From NCBI GenBank assembly GCA_001724265.1, contig MEDY01000110.1, forward strand, positions 1-64,000: a DNA stretch of 64,000 nucleotides. The letters run 5' to 3'. Source of the DNA: Rhizaria sp. SCN 62-66 (Eukaryota; Rhizaria, unplaced). Of the stretch, positions 51,489-63,243 are shown in pieces. Position 1 is the first letter of the stretch. Each line of letters starts with the position of its first letter. Made by a program: the position numbers and the translations under genes. The notes below the pieces were generated by a model. The model saw nothing but the letters and a program-made list of their open reading frames with translations. It made no database searches and was not told the DNA's origin.

Positions 51489-54400
51489 TTACTCGTTCGG
51501 CACCACAGCGTACGCTTGCCACGCCGCACACTCAAGCTCGCTGAACGCATTTACCTTACCGTTCCACAGCCTGTTCTGCGCCTTCGCCTGCGCAATGAGC
51601 ATGTCTATGCCACGCACAGTCACACATCCCGCTGCAACCGCCTGCTTCATCAGCAAAGTGTTCTTCGGCGCATACGCTGCCTCGAACACGACTGGCGGCG
51701 CGACAGCACCAGTCATATCACACTTCTGACCATCCGATTTCTCACTTTCACAATCAGCAGCTTCGAGCAAGCACTGACCCAGCGCGGGGCTTGCAGCGCC
51801 CGGTAGCGTGGATACGACTACGGCGACCTGCGCCGTAGGCAGCCCCGTGGCCGCCCGCACAGCGCCAAGTCGCACGGCCACCTGCGCGCCCCCGTCCGCG
51901 CCTAGCGCGTCCGCGCCGGTGACCGCGCAAAGCCCCGGGAAGGCGCTCTGCAGCGCGTGCACGCGGTGAGCGGAGCGGTTGACGACGGCGATGCGCGACT
52001 GTGGGAAGCCGATCTGGAGGAGCGCGTAGATGGCGGCGCGTGCGGTGCCGCCGGCGCCGACGACGACGGCGACGGCCGGTGCAGACACAGCATCAGAATC
52101 AACACCGGCAGCAGTCGCAACAGCGTCTAAAAGCAGTGCTTGATTGTATAACGCGTCAACAAGAGGCAGTGCAATGCCAATCCAATCAGTGTTGTAAGCT
52201 GCCATCACGGGCACACAACCCACATCAACACTGGCGGCAGCCACCGGGCTGCTTGCGTTGCTGTTGCTGGTGGCGTTCGCAGCGGCAGTGCCGGCGGCAG
52301 CGGCAGCCGCAACTGTGGCAAGCTTCGTCCTCAGCCCCATCGGCAGTGAGGCAGCGGCCGTAGGCACAGTCAGCGTCACAAGCGTGTTCGAGGCGCCCAC
52401 CGCGGTCACGGCTGTGTCCGCGACACAGCAGAGGCCCACAACACTCTCCTTCAGCGGGACCGTCACGCACGCGCCGGCAAACGCGCGCCCGTCCCCGTCC
52501 GCGGCGGTGGCGAGAGCGAGGGCGCGGGCCACTGCGGCGGCGGTCGCCGTGGGCAGCGCGGTGAGGCACGCGTCAGCCGTGTCCATCGCTGCAGCCGCGG
52601 CGGTGTGCATGCGCGGCGACGGCGAAAGACCGAGCGGGGAACCGAAAATGCGGTACAGCAGCGGGGGCAGGTAGAGGGAGCGGCGGAGCGCGGCGAGGGC
52701 GGCGGCCGTGAGCTGACCGGGGGCGGCGGCTGGCAGAGAGACGTGCGTGACGGGGCTGAAGACCCCGCTTGAGGCACGAGAAAGCTAAAAAGAGAAATAG
52801 AAGCAAAGAACACTGATTTTGATGAAAAAGTTTCGCAATAGATATGAAAATACACGTTTGAGCTGTTTCAAACAAAATATACAAATGACAGTTATTTCAC
52901 GTACCTTGCCCATCGCGCCCATGTCAAAGGCAATCAGTCCTGGCACATGATGCGGTGAGAGCGACAAAGCTTGAGCAACGCATGGTGCGGCGCTGGCAGC
53001 ACCGAAGAACTCACACACAGCACGACGTAACTCACGATTGTACAGGTCAGCGACGGGCGGCACTGGGCAGTTCGAGCGCGACTTAACTTGCCAGCATTGC
53101 GACTTCGTCTTAGGGGAACCGCTGTTGCCAATACGGTGGTGCGCGAGGCTGATGGTGCCTTGTTGCTTTGCAAGTGCAACCACGCTTGACGTGCTTGCAC
53201 TGATGCCAGTTGCAGCAGAGAGGCCAGCTGTTGCGGCGGTAAAGATGCTGCTGTAGGGCGCAGACATCAGTTCGTTGTCGCGGAACGTGCTCACAGTTGC
53301 CACGGTGCCAGCACTGGTATCTGTGCCGACACAGCTCACGGCCGCGTTACCAACGATCTTAATAATGTCAACAACAGAGTTGCCGTCTGCGATATCACAG
53401 GCGTTGCTGGCCTCGATCGTCAGAGTAGCGCTCACAGTCATCTCCGCTGCAGCGGCGACAACGGCAGCAATCCTGTCCCTGCCTGTGGTGCCAGTCACCA
53501 AACTCTCAGCGCCCACGCTCGCCGTTAAATCGTGACAGCTCACAATCACCTGCGCGCCGCGTGCCGCCGCCGTGGCCGCGACCGCCGCGCGCGCCCGCAG
53601 CGGCCACGCAGCCTCGACGTCGACCCACCGTGCGCCCGCGGCGAGTGCGGCGGCGCTCAGGAGGGCCAAGAGCGCGCCGTCACCGTGGAAGCGCCCGCCC
53701 TCGCGCACGCTGCGGAGGGTGAAGACAACGGGCAGCGTGGGCGGCAGCGGCCGGAATGCGTACGCAGCAGCGCCACAGCTGTCACCTTTCTCGGCGCTCG
53801 CGTTGGTGGCATTCGCATGGAAGCGTGAGGGGCGGTGGAAGGACAGTCCCTGCGTGGTCTTGTCAACCTCGGCGTCGATTCCAGCGGCACGAATAGCTTG
53901 CACGCGGCGCACGACGGCCATTTCGCGGTGCATTTGCGACACAACAGCGCTTAACTGCTCCGCGGTGGCATCAGTAAAGCGCCTTGGTAGAGCCTTTGTT
54001 GTAAGCGTACACAGAATGAAATACAAAAATAAGACAGGTGTAAGTATTGATCGACATTTAAGAGTTATTGAAAGCAATTACAGAATAGAATGAGAAAACT
54101 TCGATTCGTCACAAGGCATATGTGATCTTGTTCATATGTCGTACCTGAACGCTGGGCCAAAGATCGGCACGCAGCTCAATCGCATCTGAGGCAATAGTAA
54201 GCTTGCGAAGCGCATCGGCAGCGCGGGAGAGAGCCACTGGGGAGCCCAACTCGGTTTGCGCCGGCGCACTATCATAATAATTAACAACAGCGCTCGAGCG
54301 GTTATTGTTGGAGTTCGCAAGGTCCCACAGCGAAGGCAAGGGGAAGCACAGGAAGTTGGTCTCCTCCCTCAGCACAGCCCTGGTCTCAGCTACCACCGCG

Positions 54401-57400
54401 CCCCGGTCCCGACTCAGCCCCAACAGCGTCCTCACCGTCGGCGCTGCAGGGGTAGTGACGGCGGCGACGAAGCCCGTGAACTCGAGGTCGAGGCTGGCCC
54501 AGGCGCGGTCGCCGGGGGCGATGGTGAAGACGTGGGTGGCGTGGGCGCGGTAGACGGGCAGACGGGAGAGGAATTGACTGCGATATGCACTGGTGTTGTC
54601 ACTGTTGTTCGCGATGACCGCGGTGACAGAGCCACTGTTAGTGAATTGCTTGAACGCGTCAGTGTGGATAAGCTTACTCGCGTCACGGCGCACCAGCGCG
54701 GCAACGATATCGTCCTCGTCGCGCTCAATGTGCACAATGCAAACTCTGCCTAAAACACGCCGACTGGGGCCGCTGCTTGTCGCGGAACTGCTGCTATCAG
54801 CTGTAGCTGTTACCGACACAGTAACAGGTGCTAGGTGCGGCGCGGTCGTCTTCAGCATAACACCAATCGAGTTCGCGCCGGCGTCACCCTCGGCCGCCGC
54901 AACCGCGAGCGCAGCCGCGGTGTCCTCCGCCGGCAGCGGCGCCGCAGCCGCGGCCATGAGCGTGTCCCTGGCGAGCTGCGTGGTCATCACACCGCCGCCG
55001 CACGCCACGAGCGCGCTCGCGCCCAGTGTGAATAGCGCGTGCGCGGCGCGCGGGCGCCGGCACAGAGCGTGCGCGGGCGCAACCAGCGCCGGGTGGAAAG
55101 GTAGGTCGCCAGGTGTGATGCATGGATACGGTGTGCGCGCAAGGACGGACACAAAGTCAAGAGCAGGAATATGAGTCGCGACTGTGGCGGGAGACGCGGG
55201 GAGTGATGCAGCTGTGACACTGTGGGCAGCAGCGGTGACTGTGCTTGTCCAGTCACACTGTAAAGCGTTCTCGGGAACATCGCTGTTCGCAGTGCTAATC
55301 AGAGCGCGCACTTGAGGACATAGGGCCGAGAAAATGCCACGCACAACGCAGAGTTCAACGAGGCGGAAAAACGGCCAGCCAAGCGTCACAATCGCGACAT
55401 CAGTAATAGTCTCTGCAGTCAAGGTGGCAGAGATCGTAGCAGCGTAAATAAGCGCGTTGCGCAGCGTAGAAATACAATTGTTGCCCACATCATTGTTAGC
55501 GTTGTTGTTGACAGTGGAAATAATATACGCGGCCACCTCATCATCCAAGTCCACAAACACGCGGTGCGTGCCGTGCGCAGCGGCGCGGCCCAGAGACGTC
55601 TTCCCAGCGCCGCGCATGCCAGTCACAGCGACGTGCGCACGCATCTGCGCTTGGGGCATCCGCGACGGAGACTGCAACTGCGAATGATCTTGTTCTTGAG
55701 ACAAGAGCGCGGCGAGCGGGGCAGGAAACACAGTCTCGCGGTGAGCCAACGACGCGAGCACGGCTGTTTTCTCGGCCTCAGTCAACACCGGCACGGAAAC
55801 TGTAACGCTGTCTTTGCCGCCACCTTCGTCAGTGCTGGGACTGTTCGTAGCGTTGTCAAAGCAACGCACTGTGCGGAGTGTTACCGCAGTCGCGGATGTG
55901 CTTGTGACAGGAAAACGCCCGGGAAGCGCTGGCAGCGACGCGACAAGGGCAGAAACGTCCCATTTGAGCCCGACACCAAGCCCTTGCGGCAAAGGCCGAG
56001 TCCAGTCACTCTCACTGCCCAGGTCATTCCACAGCACACTGCCGTTCGCATTGATGTCGTAGTTTCTGTTAATGTCGTCCCAAAAGCCCGGGTACGTCTT
56101 GCCCACGCAGCGGTGGTCGCTCAGCGCCACCAGCGGTAGACGCAGGCCCGCAGCCGCGAACGCCATCGCGACGCGGTGATCGCCGTGGCAGCGGATGACG
56201 GCCGACACGGACTCGGGCGCAGTTGCAGCTGCAGAGATAAACGGAGGCGGTGGCACGGCCGCGCTTTCACAGTTACTATTGCTGCCATGAGCGCTGTTCA
56301 TGTCAAAGTAAGTTTTGCGAGGAAGCAGTGAGTCCGTGTGTGCATGCTCTGTTGTCTCAGCACTGATCATCGCAGCACCACTCGCTTGAGCAGTCGTCAC
56401 GGCCGTGCTTTCACTGATGCCACTACTAGAATGCGCAGACGCAGGGATCGGCGGCAGAGACGGCGCGGGCTCCCCGAGCCGCCGCAGTCCGTGCACGCGC
56501 ACACCAGTGGGCAGCTCTTCTGCGCCGAGCCCCAGCCGCCGGAGTCCGTCGACAACTGCGGCGACGCGATCGCACTCCTTGACGCGCTGGTTCGCGACAT
56601 TGACGATGTCGGTGTGGCCGACCGCGAAGGCGGCGACAACGGCGACGGCGAGGAATGAGTCCGTTTGTGCGCTCATGTCGACCTCGCCAAGACCGAGCAA
56701 GTGCCGCGCTGGCAGAGTGTAAGGGGCAGGGGGGAGGAAGACACCGGCCGGGGTGGCGACGAGAGGCAGTGGGGGCGGGCCACGTAGGCGAGTGCGTAAC
56801 TGCTCAGACGCTGTCACAGTGGTTTGAGATGCAGCTGCAACTGTAGTCATCGCCGTTGAAGACGGAGTTACGGACTGAGTGTCGCAGCCCATGCGTTGGA
56901 GCAAAGCGGCCACGCCAGCATCGCCCTGTCCTGACAGGGGCGAAACGTTAACGTCAACGAGACCACCAGAAAGCGCAGCAAAGCAAAGGGGGTACACCGC
57001 AGCAGAAGCGTCACCCTCAATTGTCACAACCTGTGACTGCGACTGGCTGCTTGCTAGATCACTGCTGGTGTGCAAGGCAGGGACAGTGTAGCATCGCTTG
57101 TCGGAGTCAGCGGTGACCGTCACGCCAAACTGCTGCATCGTATCCACTGTGAGCGCAACATACCCTTCCGAGACAAGATCACCCTGCACTTCGATCACAG
57201 ACGAAGCCTCGGCGTTGTCATTGTTGGGCTGCTGAGCCAGGACAGCTGCCATCAAGAGTGCTGAGACATATTGTGACGAGACTGAGCCAGGCAGACTCAG
57301 CTTACCCGTTGACAACCCTCCAATCAACCGATCACTATTTTCATAGCGCTCCTGGTGCAAGGGCGTGATGCGCAGCGGCAGCGCGCCGGGCAGCTGCAGG

Positions 57401-59378
57401 TGCTCGATGCGCGCGCCGTGCGCAGCCAGCGCGGCCGTGAGGTCGGCGATCGGCCGCTGGTGCATGCGGGCGACGCCGTGGAGTTTGATCGACCGCAGGG
57501 ACAGCGGCTGCGCGTTGGCGTCACCAGCGGCATTGATGGGCTTGAATCGCGCATAGCACAGCAACGCCGTGAGAAACCTTGCTGCAGTCCCGGCGTTGCC
57601 CACAAACAGCGACGTCTCGCCGGGCGGCAGTGAGAAGACGCCGCGGCAGCCGGTCACGGTGACTGTCGGCTCAGAGTTGAGGTGACTGTGAGCAGCAACC
57701 TCGATAGTGACACCGAGTTGACGCAAGCACGTGATCATCACCTATTCATCCAATAAAACAGGAATAAAATTAACAAGAAGGTGATGTGAGCAATGCGGAT
57801 TTGTAGGAGATATCCATAAGCGTATGTGTCGGTTTGCTTTGCTCGGAATATTCATGCACGAACCTCTGTGTCATCAGAGTGAAGCAGCCCCCTGAGCACC
57901 GTGACACCTGTGCCCAGAGCAGCCATCACGAGCGCGCGATTCGAGATGGACTTCGAGCCAGGCACAGTGACCGCGCCGACGACGGGCTGCGGCAGAGGGA
58001 GCGCCCAGGCGCCTGCACCGTCAGCCACAGTGCTGTCAGGTCGCGTGCTGTGTGAAATTGCAACGGCGGTGGCGAGGACGCGTTCGAGGACAGGGCGGCT
58101 CAACACATGAGTACACCCGCCGCGCTTCGCACTGTTAGCTGCGATCGCGGAGGGGGCGAGCGCGCGCCAAAGAGTTGTTCCCGCCTCATAGTCCGTACAG
58201 GGCTGCTAAGGACACTGCTCGCAGTTGCCACATGCGTTACAGTCACTCGTTGAAGCATCCGCAGTGGGGTCGCTGTCGGAGCCCTTGCTCTCGAGCGCGA
58301 CGTCGCCGAGCGCCCTCAACAGCACGCTCCGGACGTTACCACCGACGTTCTTCTTGTCGACGCCCATTGCCGCAATGACGTGCCCCGTCGTCAGGTGCGC
58401 AGGCGTCTCCACAGGCAGCTTGTACGCCCGCAGCACGCGCTTGGCGCGCTCCACCAGCGCCACGTCGGTCAGTGCGCCGGTGCGGGCCGCGATCTCCAGC
58501 TCGAGCACAAGCCCGACGCTGACGGCCTCGCCGTGCAACAGGTCCGGCGTCGCCAACGCCTCAAGCCCGTGGCCCAGCGTGTGGCCCGCGTTGAGGACCG
58601 CGCGCACCCAACGCTCCTGTGGGTCCGCGCTCACAACCGCGGCCTTGACTCGCGCAGTGTCGTGCAGGATGCGCCGCAGTGTCAGGGGCTCGCGTTGGGT
58701 AAGTACCTGGGCCGCGGAGGCCTCGCAGAGCGCAAAGAGCGCGGGCGCAGCAATGAGGCCCGTCTTGATCACCTCAGCCATGCCGTTAGAGAGCTCGCGC
58801 AGCGGCAGCGTGGTCAGGAAGAGCGGGGACAGCAGCACGGCCAGCGGGTGGTGGAAGGCACCGATAAGGTTCTTGCCCTTGGCGGTGTCGATCGCAGTTT
58901 TCCCGCCAATCGCGGAGTCGACCATAGCGAGCAGTGTGGTGGGGATCTGAATACAGGGCACGCCGCGCATGTAGGTCGCAGCAATGAAGCCCGCGAGGTC
59001 GCCGATCACGCCGCCGCCGAGCGCGATGATGACGGTGTCGCGGCCGCAGCGGTGCGCCAGCAGAGTGTCTTCGCAGTGGGCCTTGGCGGCGCGGGACTTG
59101 CTGGATTCGCCCGCAGAAAAAACGTGCTGGATAACGCGGCGCGAGGACGGGAGCAACGCCGACAGGGCTGAGGCGAGGGACGGGGCGAAGAGCAATGACG
59201 TGTTGTCATCAGACAACAGAGCGAAAACGCCGGCGGACGGCGCGAGGGAAAGAATACGCGCTGCAAGCGCGGGGTAAAGTTCGGGCAAGGAGGAACTGTT
59301 GTCAAACTCAATTGGATAGTGGAATCCGGTGCCAGACACCGTGATCACTTCAGCGGGATTGCCGAGAGGGGCCGACAT
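51489..59378 (-). CDS. Pentafunctional AROM protein (shikimate pathway, five activities)
   Basis: Exons 59378-57864, 57741-54145, 53993-52905 and 52784-51489 encode about 2,498 residues if the TAG at 58206-58208 is sense; fungal AROMs are near 1,600. It should carry steps 2-6 of the shikimate pathway, from DAHP to EPSP, in the cytosol. Dehydroquinate synthase (1-385): [46 protein letters not shown] synthase (about 470-1060): [45 protein letters not shown]. Shikimate kinase (about 1205-1590): [23 protein letters not shown]. Type I dehydroquinase (about 1690-2060): [26 protein letters not shown] and the presumed Schiff-base Lys in DIIKIVG. Shikimate dehydrogenase (about 2100-2498): [32 protein letters not shown]. 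The excess length is Ala/Ser/Thr-rich inserts at domain loops. Introns of 122, 151 and 120 bases have donors GTTCGT, GTACGA and GTACGT, all phase 0. All five active sites look intact. Confidence 0.93.
58206..58208 (-). other. In-frame TAG between AROM domains 1 and 2
   Basis: The minus-strand frame reads [28 protein letters not shown] and continues open into EPSP synthase without a phase change. Its only stop is this TAG, in the inter-domain linker. An intron of 84-110 bases could remove it (donor GTGTCC at 58215 or GTAACG further upstream, acceptors CAG near 58132-58141). Those donors do not match the local consensus, and the DNA there is GC-rich like exon. The one consensus-like donor (GTACGG) lies after the TAG and cannot remove it. 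Confidence 0.6.
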
Positions 59379-59674
59379 CGAAGGCCGTCGTCCGGACCGC
59401 TAGACGAAAAGTGTGCATATTAGAGCGCGAGAGAGTTTCTTAGTAGTGTTATTTAAAGAGAGTATATTATACACAAGATAAAATTACATATCCAAAGATC
59501 GCATAATTTAACGATCATTTGCGCGGGATATCGCTTTTGATAATCGTGGACCACACGTTGCTGTCGGCAAGAAGCAGGCCGTCGCCGACCTCGGGCCGGG
59601 TCGTGATGATGCACCAAAATCTTTCTTCTGTTTGCGATATCTTGATCGTGAGCGTCAGTGTTTTCACCGGAAAG
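59379..59674. promoter_or_regulatory. Compact divergent promoter, AROM / pyrophosphatase
   Basis: Only 296 bases separate the two starts. An AT-rich core (about 59450-59500, with TATATTATAC) could serve either direction. The part from about 59519 is open in the pyrophosphatase frame and may be leader. Confidence 0.5.
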
Positions 59675-60971
59675 ATGTTCAGCAAGAGGTTGACTTCCAA
59701 GATCTTTGGACTGGCGTGCACTGCTTCGCTGTTTGCGCCTGGCGCCGCTCTTCCGGCTGCGACCCGGATCGCCCATCACGCCAAGCAGGTGTGCCTTCCC
59801 AAGTCGACCTTCGTCACGTATGCGCCCTATACCCATGCTAGCAAGGGCTACCGCGAGGAACGCCGTGTGTCCATCTTTCCCTCGACTGCGGACACGTCCG
59901 ACGCCGCGAATGCCATCTCGCCCTGGCACGGTATTTCGCTCGTCGCCTGCCCCGTACGTTTGTTTTGTTGCTCCTCATCCTTCCACTTCAGATATCTCCG
60001 CGAGCTTGCATTCAATCCGTTCATTTGTTTGGTATAACATTTAATTCTACGTGGGTAACTCTATAGGTCACTATTACGTTGTTTTGCTCTTTATGCGGCT
60101 TTGTAGATCAAGGGCACGTTCAACTTTGTGAACGAGATCCCGAAGGGGACGCGCGCCAAGATGGAGATCTCCACCACCGAGGCCTCAAATCCCATCAAGC
60201 AAGACATCAAGAACGGCAAGCTCCGCGAGTTCGCCTACGGCAAGATCCCCTTTAACTACGGCGCGCTGCCGCAGACGTGGGAGAACCCTATCCTGTCGCA
60301 CCCCGTCCTCGGTCTGCAGGGCGACAACGACCCCGTCGATGTGGTCGAGATTTCCACCGGCGCGCTCCCCGAGGGCGCTGTGATGGAGGTCAAGGTGCTC
60401 GGTGCGCTGGCGCTGATTGACGAGGGCGAGGTCGACTGGAAGGTCATCGCTGTCGACGCACACTCGCCGCTCGCGACCAAGATCGATGACGCCGATGACT
60501 TGGAGAACGTCATGCCCGGGGTCATTTCCTCCATCCGCGAGTGGTTCAGGAAGTACAAAACCGCGGACGGGAAGCCCGAGAACACGTTTGGGTTTCACGA
60601 GGCCGTCATCTCGGTCAAAGAGACCAAGGAGGTGATCGCTGAGACGCACCAGGTACAAAAAGCTCAAAAAATTATTTTATTTCAGAATTTATATCGTGTG
60701 TATGAGCTTCAACCTTTGTATTACTATATTTATATATGAGACTTAGTGATGTGAACATGTAATTCCATTTTATTGCTCTATCTTACCACTCTGACTTCCT
60801 ATCCTCTCTTTTGTGCCTGTATAGGAGTGGCGCAAGCTCGTCAACGGCGAGGTCAAATGCGACAAGGCCGCCGCCCTCTGGGTCGGCGGCGTCGTCCCCA
60901 CTGCGCAGGTTGCTGCGCCTGGCGCTGCGGCGACTGAGTCGACGGAGCTGTGCGAGGAGAACAATCAATGA
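59675..60971 (+). CDS. Soluble inorganic pyrophosphatase, family I, probably mitochondrial
   Basis: Three exons, 59675-59953, 60107-60652 and 60825-60971, encode 323 residues and end in TGA, the only TGA stop in the window. The enzyme hydrolyses pyrophosphate to phosphate. Motifs: FNFVNEIPKGTRAKMEI, GKLREFAYGKIPFNYGALPQ, the metal-binding LQGDNDPVDVVEIS, EGEVDWKVIAVDAHSPLA and the IREWFRKYKTADGKPENTFG block of eukaryotic enzymes. The ATG at 59675 gives MFSKRLTSKIFGLA, a basic and hydrophobic start typical of a mitochondrial presequence. An upstream in-frame ATG near 59609 is possible but adds acidic and hydrophobic residues of no clear role. Introns are 153 bases (donor GTACGT, acceptor TTGTAG) and 172 bases (donor GTACAA, acceptor TATAG), both phase 0. 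Confidence 0.93.
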
Positions 60972-61430
60972 GTGCACGTGTGGATACGTGCGATGGTGCG
61001 TCGGTAGCAGACTTCTTCTGTCTAAAGCTTGCGTAGAGGAGTTCAGGAGTTGGTATTCGGGTTTATCCTTGTCTGTTTCGTTAAATATGTTGCTATTTTT
61101 CTCACTATTAATTCAATACAATATAGTTTCGTCATACTAGTCCTGCATAAGTCTATAAGCTTACAAATTTAACATATTTTTGGTTGCGTGATACTTACAC
61201 ATGAAGTGCTATTGGATACAATATATTATTTGGTATTTATTACAATCGTGATTTTTTTAATCATCAAAACATCTTCTTTTTTCCCTTCCAACCATTCTCT
61301 CGGCCGACATAGTCACTTTCACACACTCACTTAAGCTATCAACCTGAGGTCAACCCAAGGCGGCGTTTCTAATGTAAGGCGAGTCCTATTGCACCAACGC
61401 ATCCTGGCGTAGCAGCTTAGACAAAGTGAC
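60972..61430. other. Convergent intergenic region
   Basis: These 459 AT-rich bases separate the 3' ends of the pyrophosphatase and UAP56 genes. No gene or repeat is evident. Confidence 0.5.
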
Positions 61431-63243
61431 TTAAGCGGACATGTAGGTGGAGACCTCGATCTTCTCCGGCAGGGGCTGGATCTCAACCGTGAAGCGGTCC
61501 TGGACCTGCTTGAGCGTTTCCTTGTCCTCGTCCGAAGACAGGAAGGTGATGGCGAGGCCCTTGGTGCCGAAGCGGCCGGAGCGGCCGACGCGGTGAAGGT
61601 ACGAGTCGGGGTCCTTGGACATGTCGTAGTTGATGACGATGTTGACGCGCTCGAAGTCGACGCCGCGGCCGAAGACGTCGGTCGACACCAGGATGCGCGC
61701 CTTGTATTCCTTGAAGTCGTTGTAGCGCTTCAGGCGCTCCTCCTGCACAGGCGCAAATCATCGCGAAGATGAGGAAAAACAAGAATAATTGAAACAAAAG
61801 TAATTGATGTAAGAGCGTGTTTGTGATGTACTTTTGATAGAATGATTGATACATAGTGAAACACGGGGAATGTAGCAGTAATGTTATGTCAAGGTTTTTG
61901 CAGTGCACGAACCTGGTTGAGGCCACCGTACATGGCGATCGAGGGGAAACCGAACTCGTTGAGGAACTTGTTGAGTGCCTGGCAGCGGGACGGGGAGGAG
62001 ACAAAGATGACGACCTGGTTGAACTCGAGAGTGTCGAGCAGGTCGTTCAGCTTGCGGTTCTTCTCAGCGTCAGTCAGCGCAACCTGTGTGAAAGAGACGT
62101 AAAGGGAGAACAAGCAAGAGTGGAAAAGTGAGATATTGTTGCAGTTTAGGTGCACAGTCACATCCAAACCGTGAGATAACTCAACATCATCACAATGACA
62201 CGTGATATAGTTTTGCTATGAAAAACCTCGAGGATTGTTTCGGACGAGATATCTGAAGCGTTCGTACCTGGTACTGGAGGAGGCCGTGGAGGGTGAGCTT
62301 GGACTCGTCGTCGACGTAGACCTCGATGGGGTTGGGGGCCGTGAACATGCGCGCAATGGCGCGGACCTCCTTGGGGATGGTGGCGGAGAAGAGCATGACC
62401 TGCTTGTTGTGGGGGGTCTTCTGGAAGATCTGCTGGACGGTGCCGCGCATGTCGACCTCCTTGAGGAGCGAGTCGCACTCGTCGAAGATAACGCGCTTGA
62501 CGTGGCTAACGTCGAGGTCCTTCTCCTCGACCAGTTGCTTGATGCGACCGGGGGTGCCGATCACGATGTGCGGCACCACGGACTTGAGCATGTCCTTGTG
62601 CTTCTGGACGGGGATGCCGCCGAAGTAGACATGGACTTTGATCTCGGGCATGTACTTGGCGAAGCGCATGAACTCACGGCAGATCTGATACGCGAGCTCG
62701 CGCGTGTGGCACATCACCAGGGTGTCGACCTTGCCGTCCTCGGGCTCGATCAGCTGCAGCGTCGCGAGCACAAACACGGCCGTCTTGCCGGTGCCGGCCT
62801 TAGCCTGGCAGATGAGGTCGTGGCCGTAGAGCGCCTAGAGACAAAACAGAATACAAAAAGAGCCGTGAGAAAAGACAGGGATTTTAAAATGTAGTCACAT
62901 ATATGGGTAGAAAACAACTAATTTTCGTGCCATGGCCAGACGTTGTTTTGTTTTAGATCAGTTCAAGTTCCTAAGCATCGTGTAAAGAATCGTTGTGGAA
63001 GATGCATGAGTGACTGACCTGGGGCAGGCACTCCTGCTGGACCTCGGAGGGGTGCTCGAAGGAGCAGTCCTGGATAGCGGACATGATGGGAGCCTTGAGA
63101 AGCATCTCACGGAAGCCGGTGGAGACGACGCCGGCGTAGGAGCCCTTCTTGGCGGCCGCGGCCGACGACGAGGTCTTGGTGGTGGTGTCCTCCTCCTCCT
63201 CGTAGTCGACGTACTCCTCCTCAGCCTTAGGGTCAGCAGACAT
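61431..63243 (-). CDS. DECD-box RNA helicase UAP56/Sub2/DDX39
   Basis: Four exons, 63243-63019, 62834-62268, 62083-61913 and 61742-61431, encode 424 residues (human UAP56 has 428) and end in TAA. This nuclear ATPase acts in spliceosome assembly and, within TREX, in mRNA export. Motifs in order: the N-terminal [20 protein letters not shown] and Q-motif [12 protein letters not shown], Walker [31 protein letters not shown] in [42 protein letters not shown] and [18 protein letters not shown]. The acidic start [14 protein letters not shown] fits the family. Introns are 184, 184 and 170 bases, all phase 0, with donors GTCAGT, GTACGA and GTTCGT. The protein matches a full-length UAP56 with no gap. 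Confidence 0.96.

Noticed and set aside
58132-58215. 84-base intron removing the AROM TAG
   Set aside because: Possible in phase, but the donor (GTGTCC) does not match the local GTACGT pattern and the sequence is exon-like. It remains the main alternative to a sense UAG.
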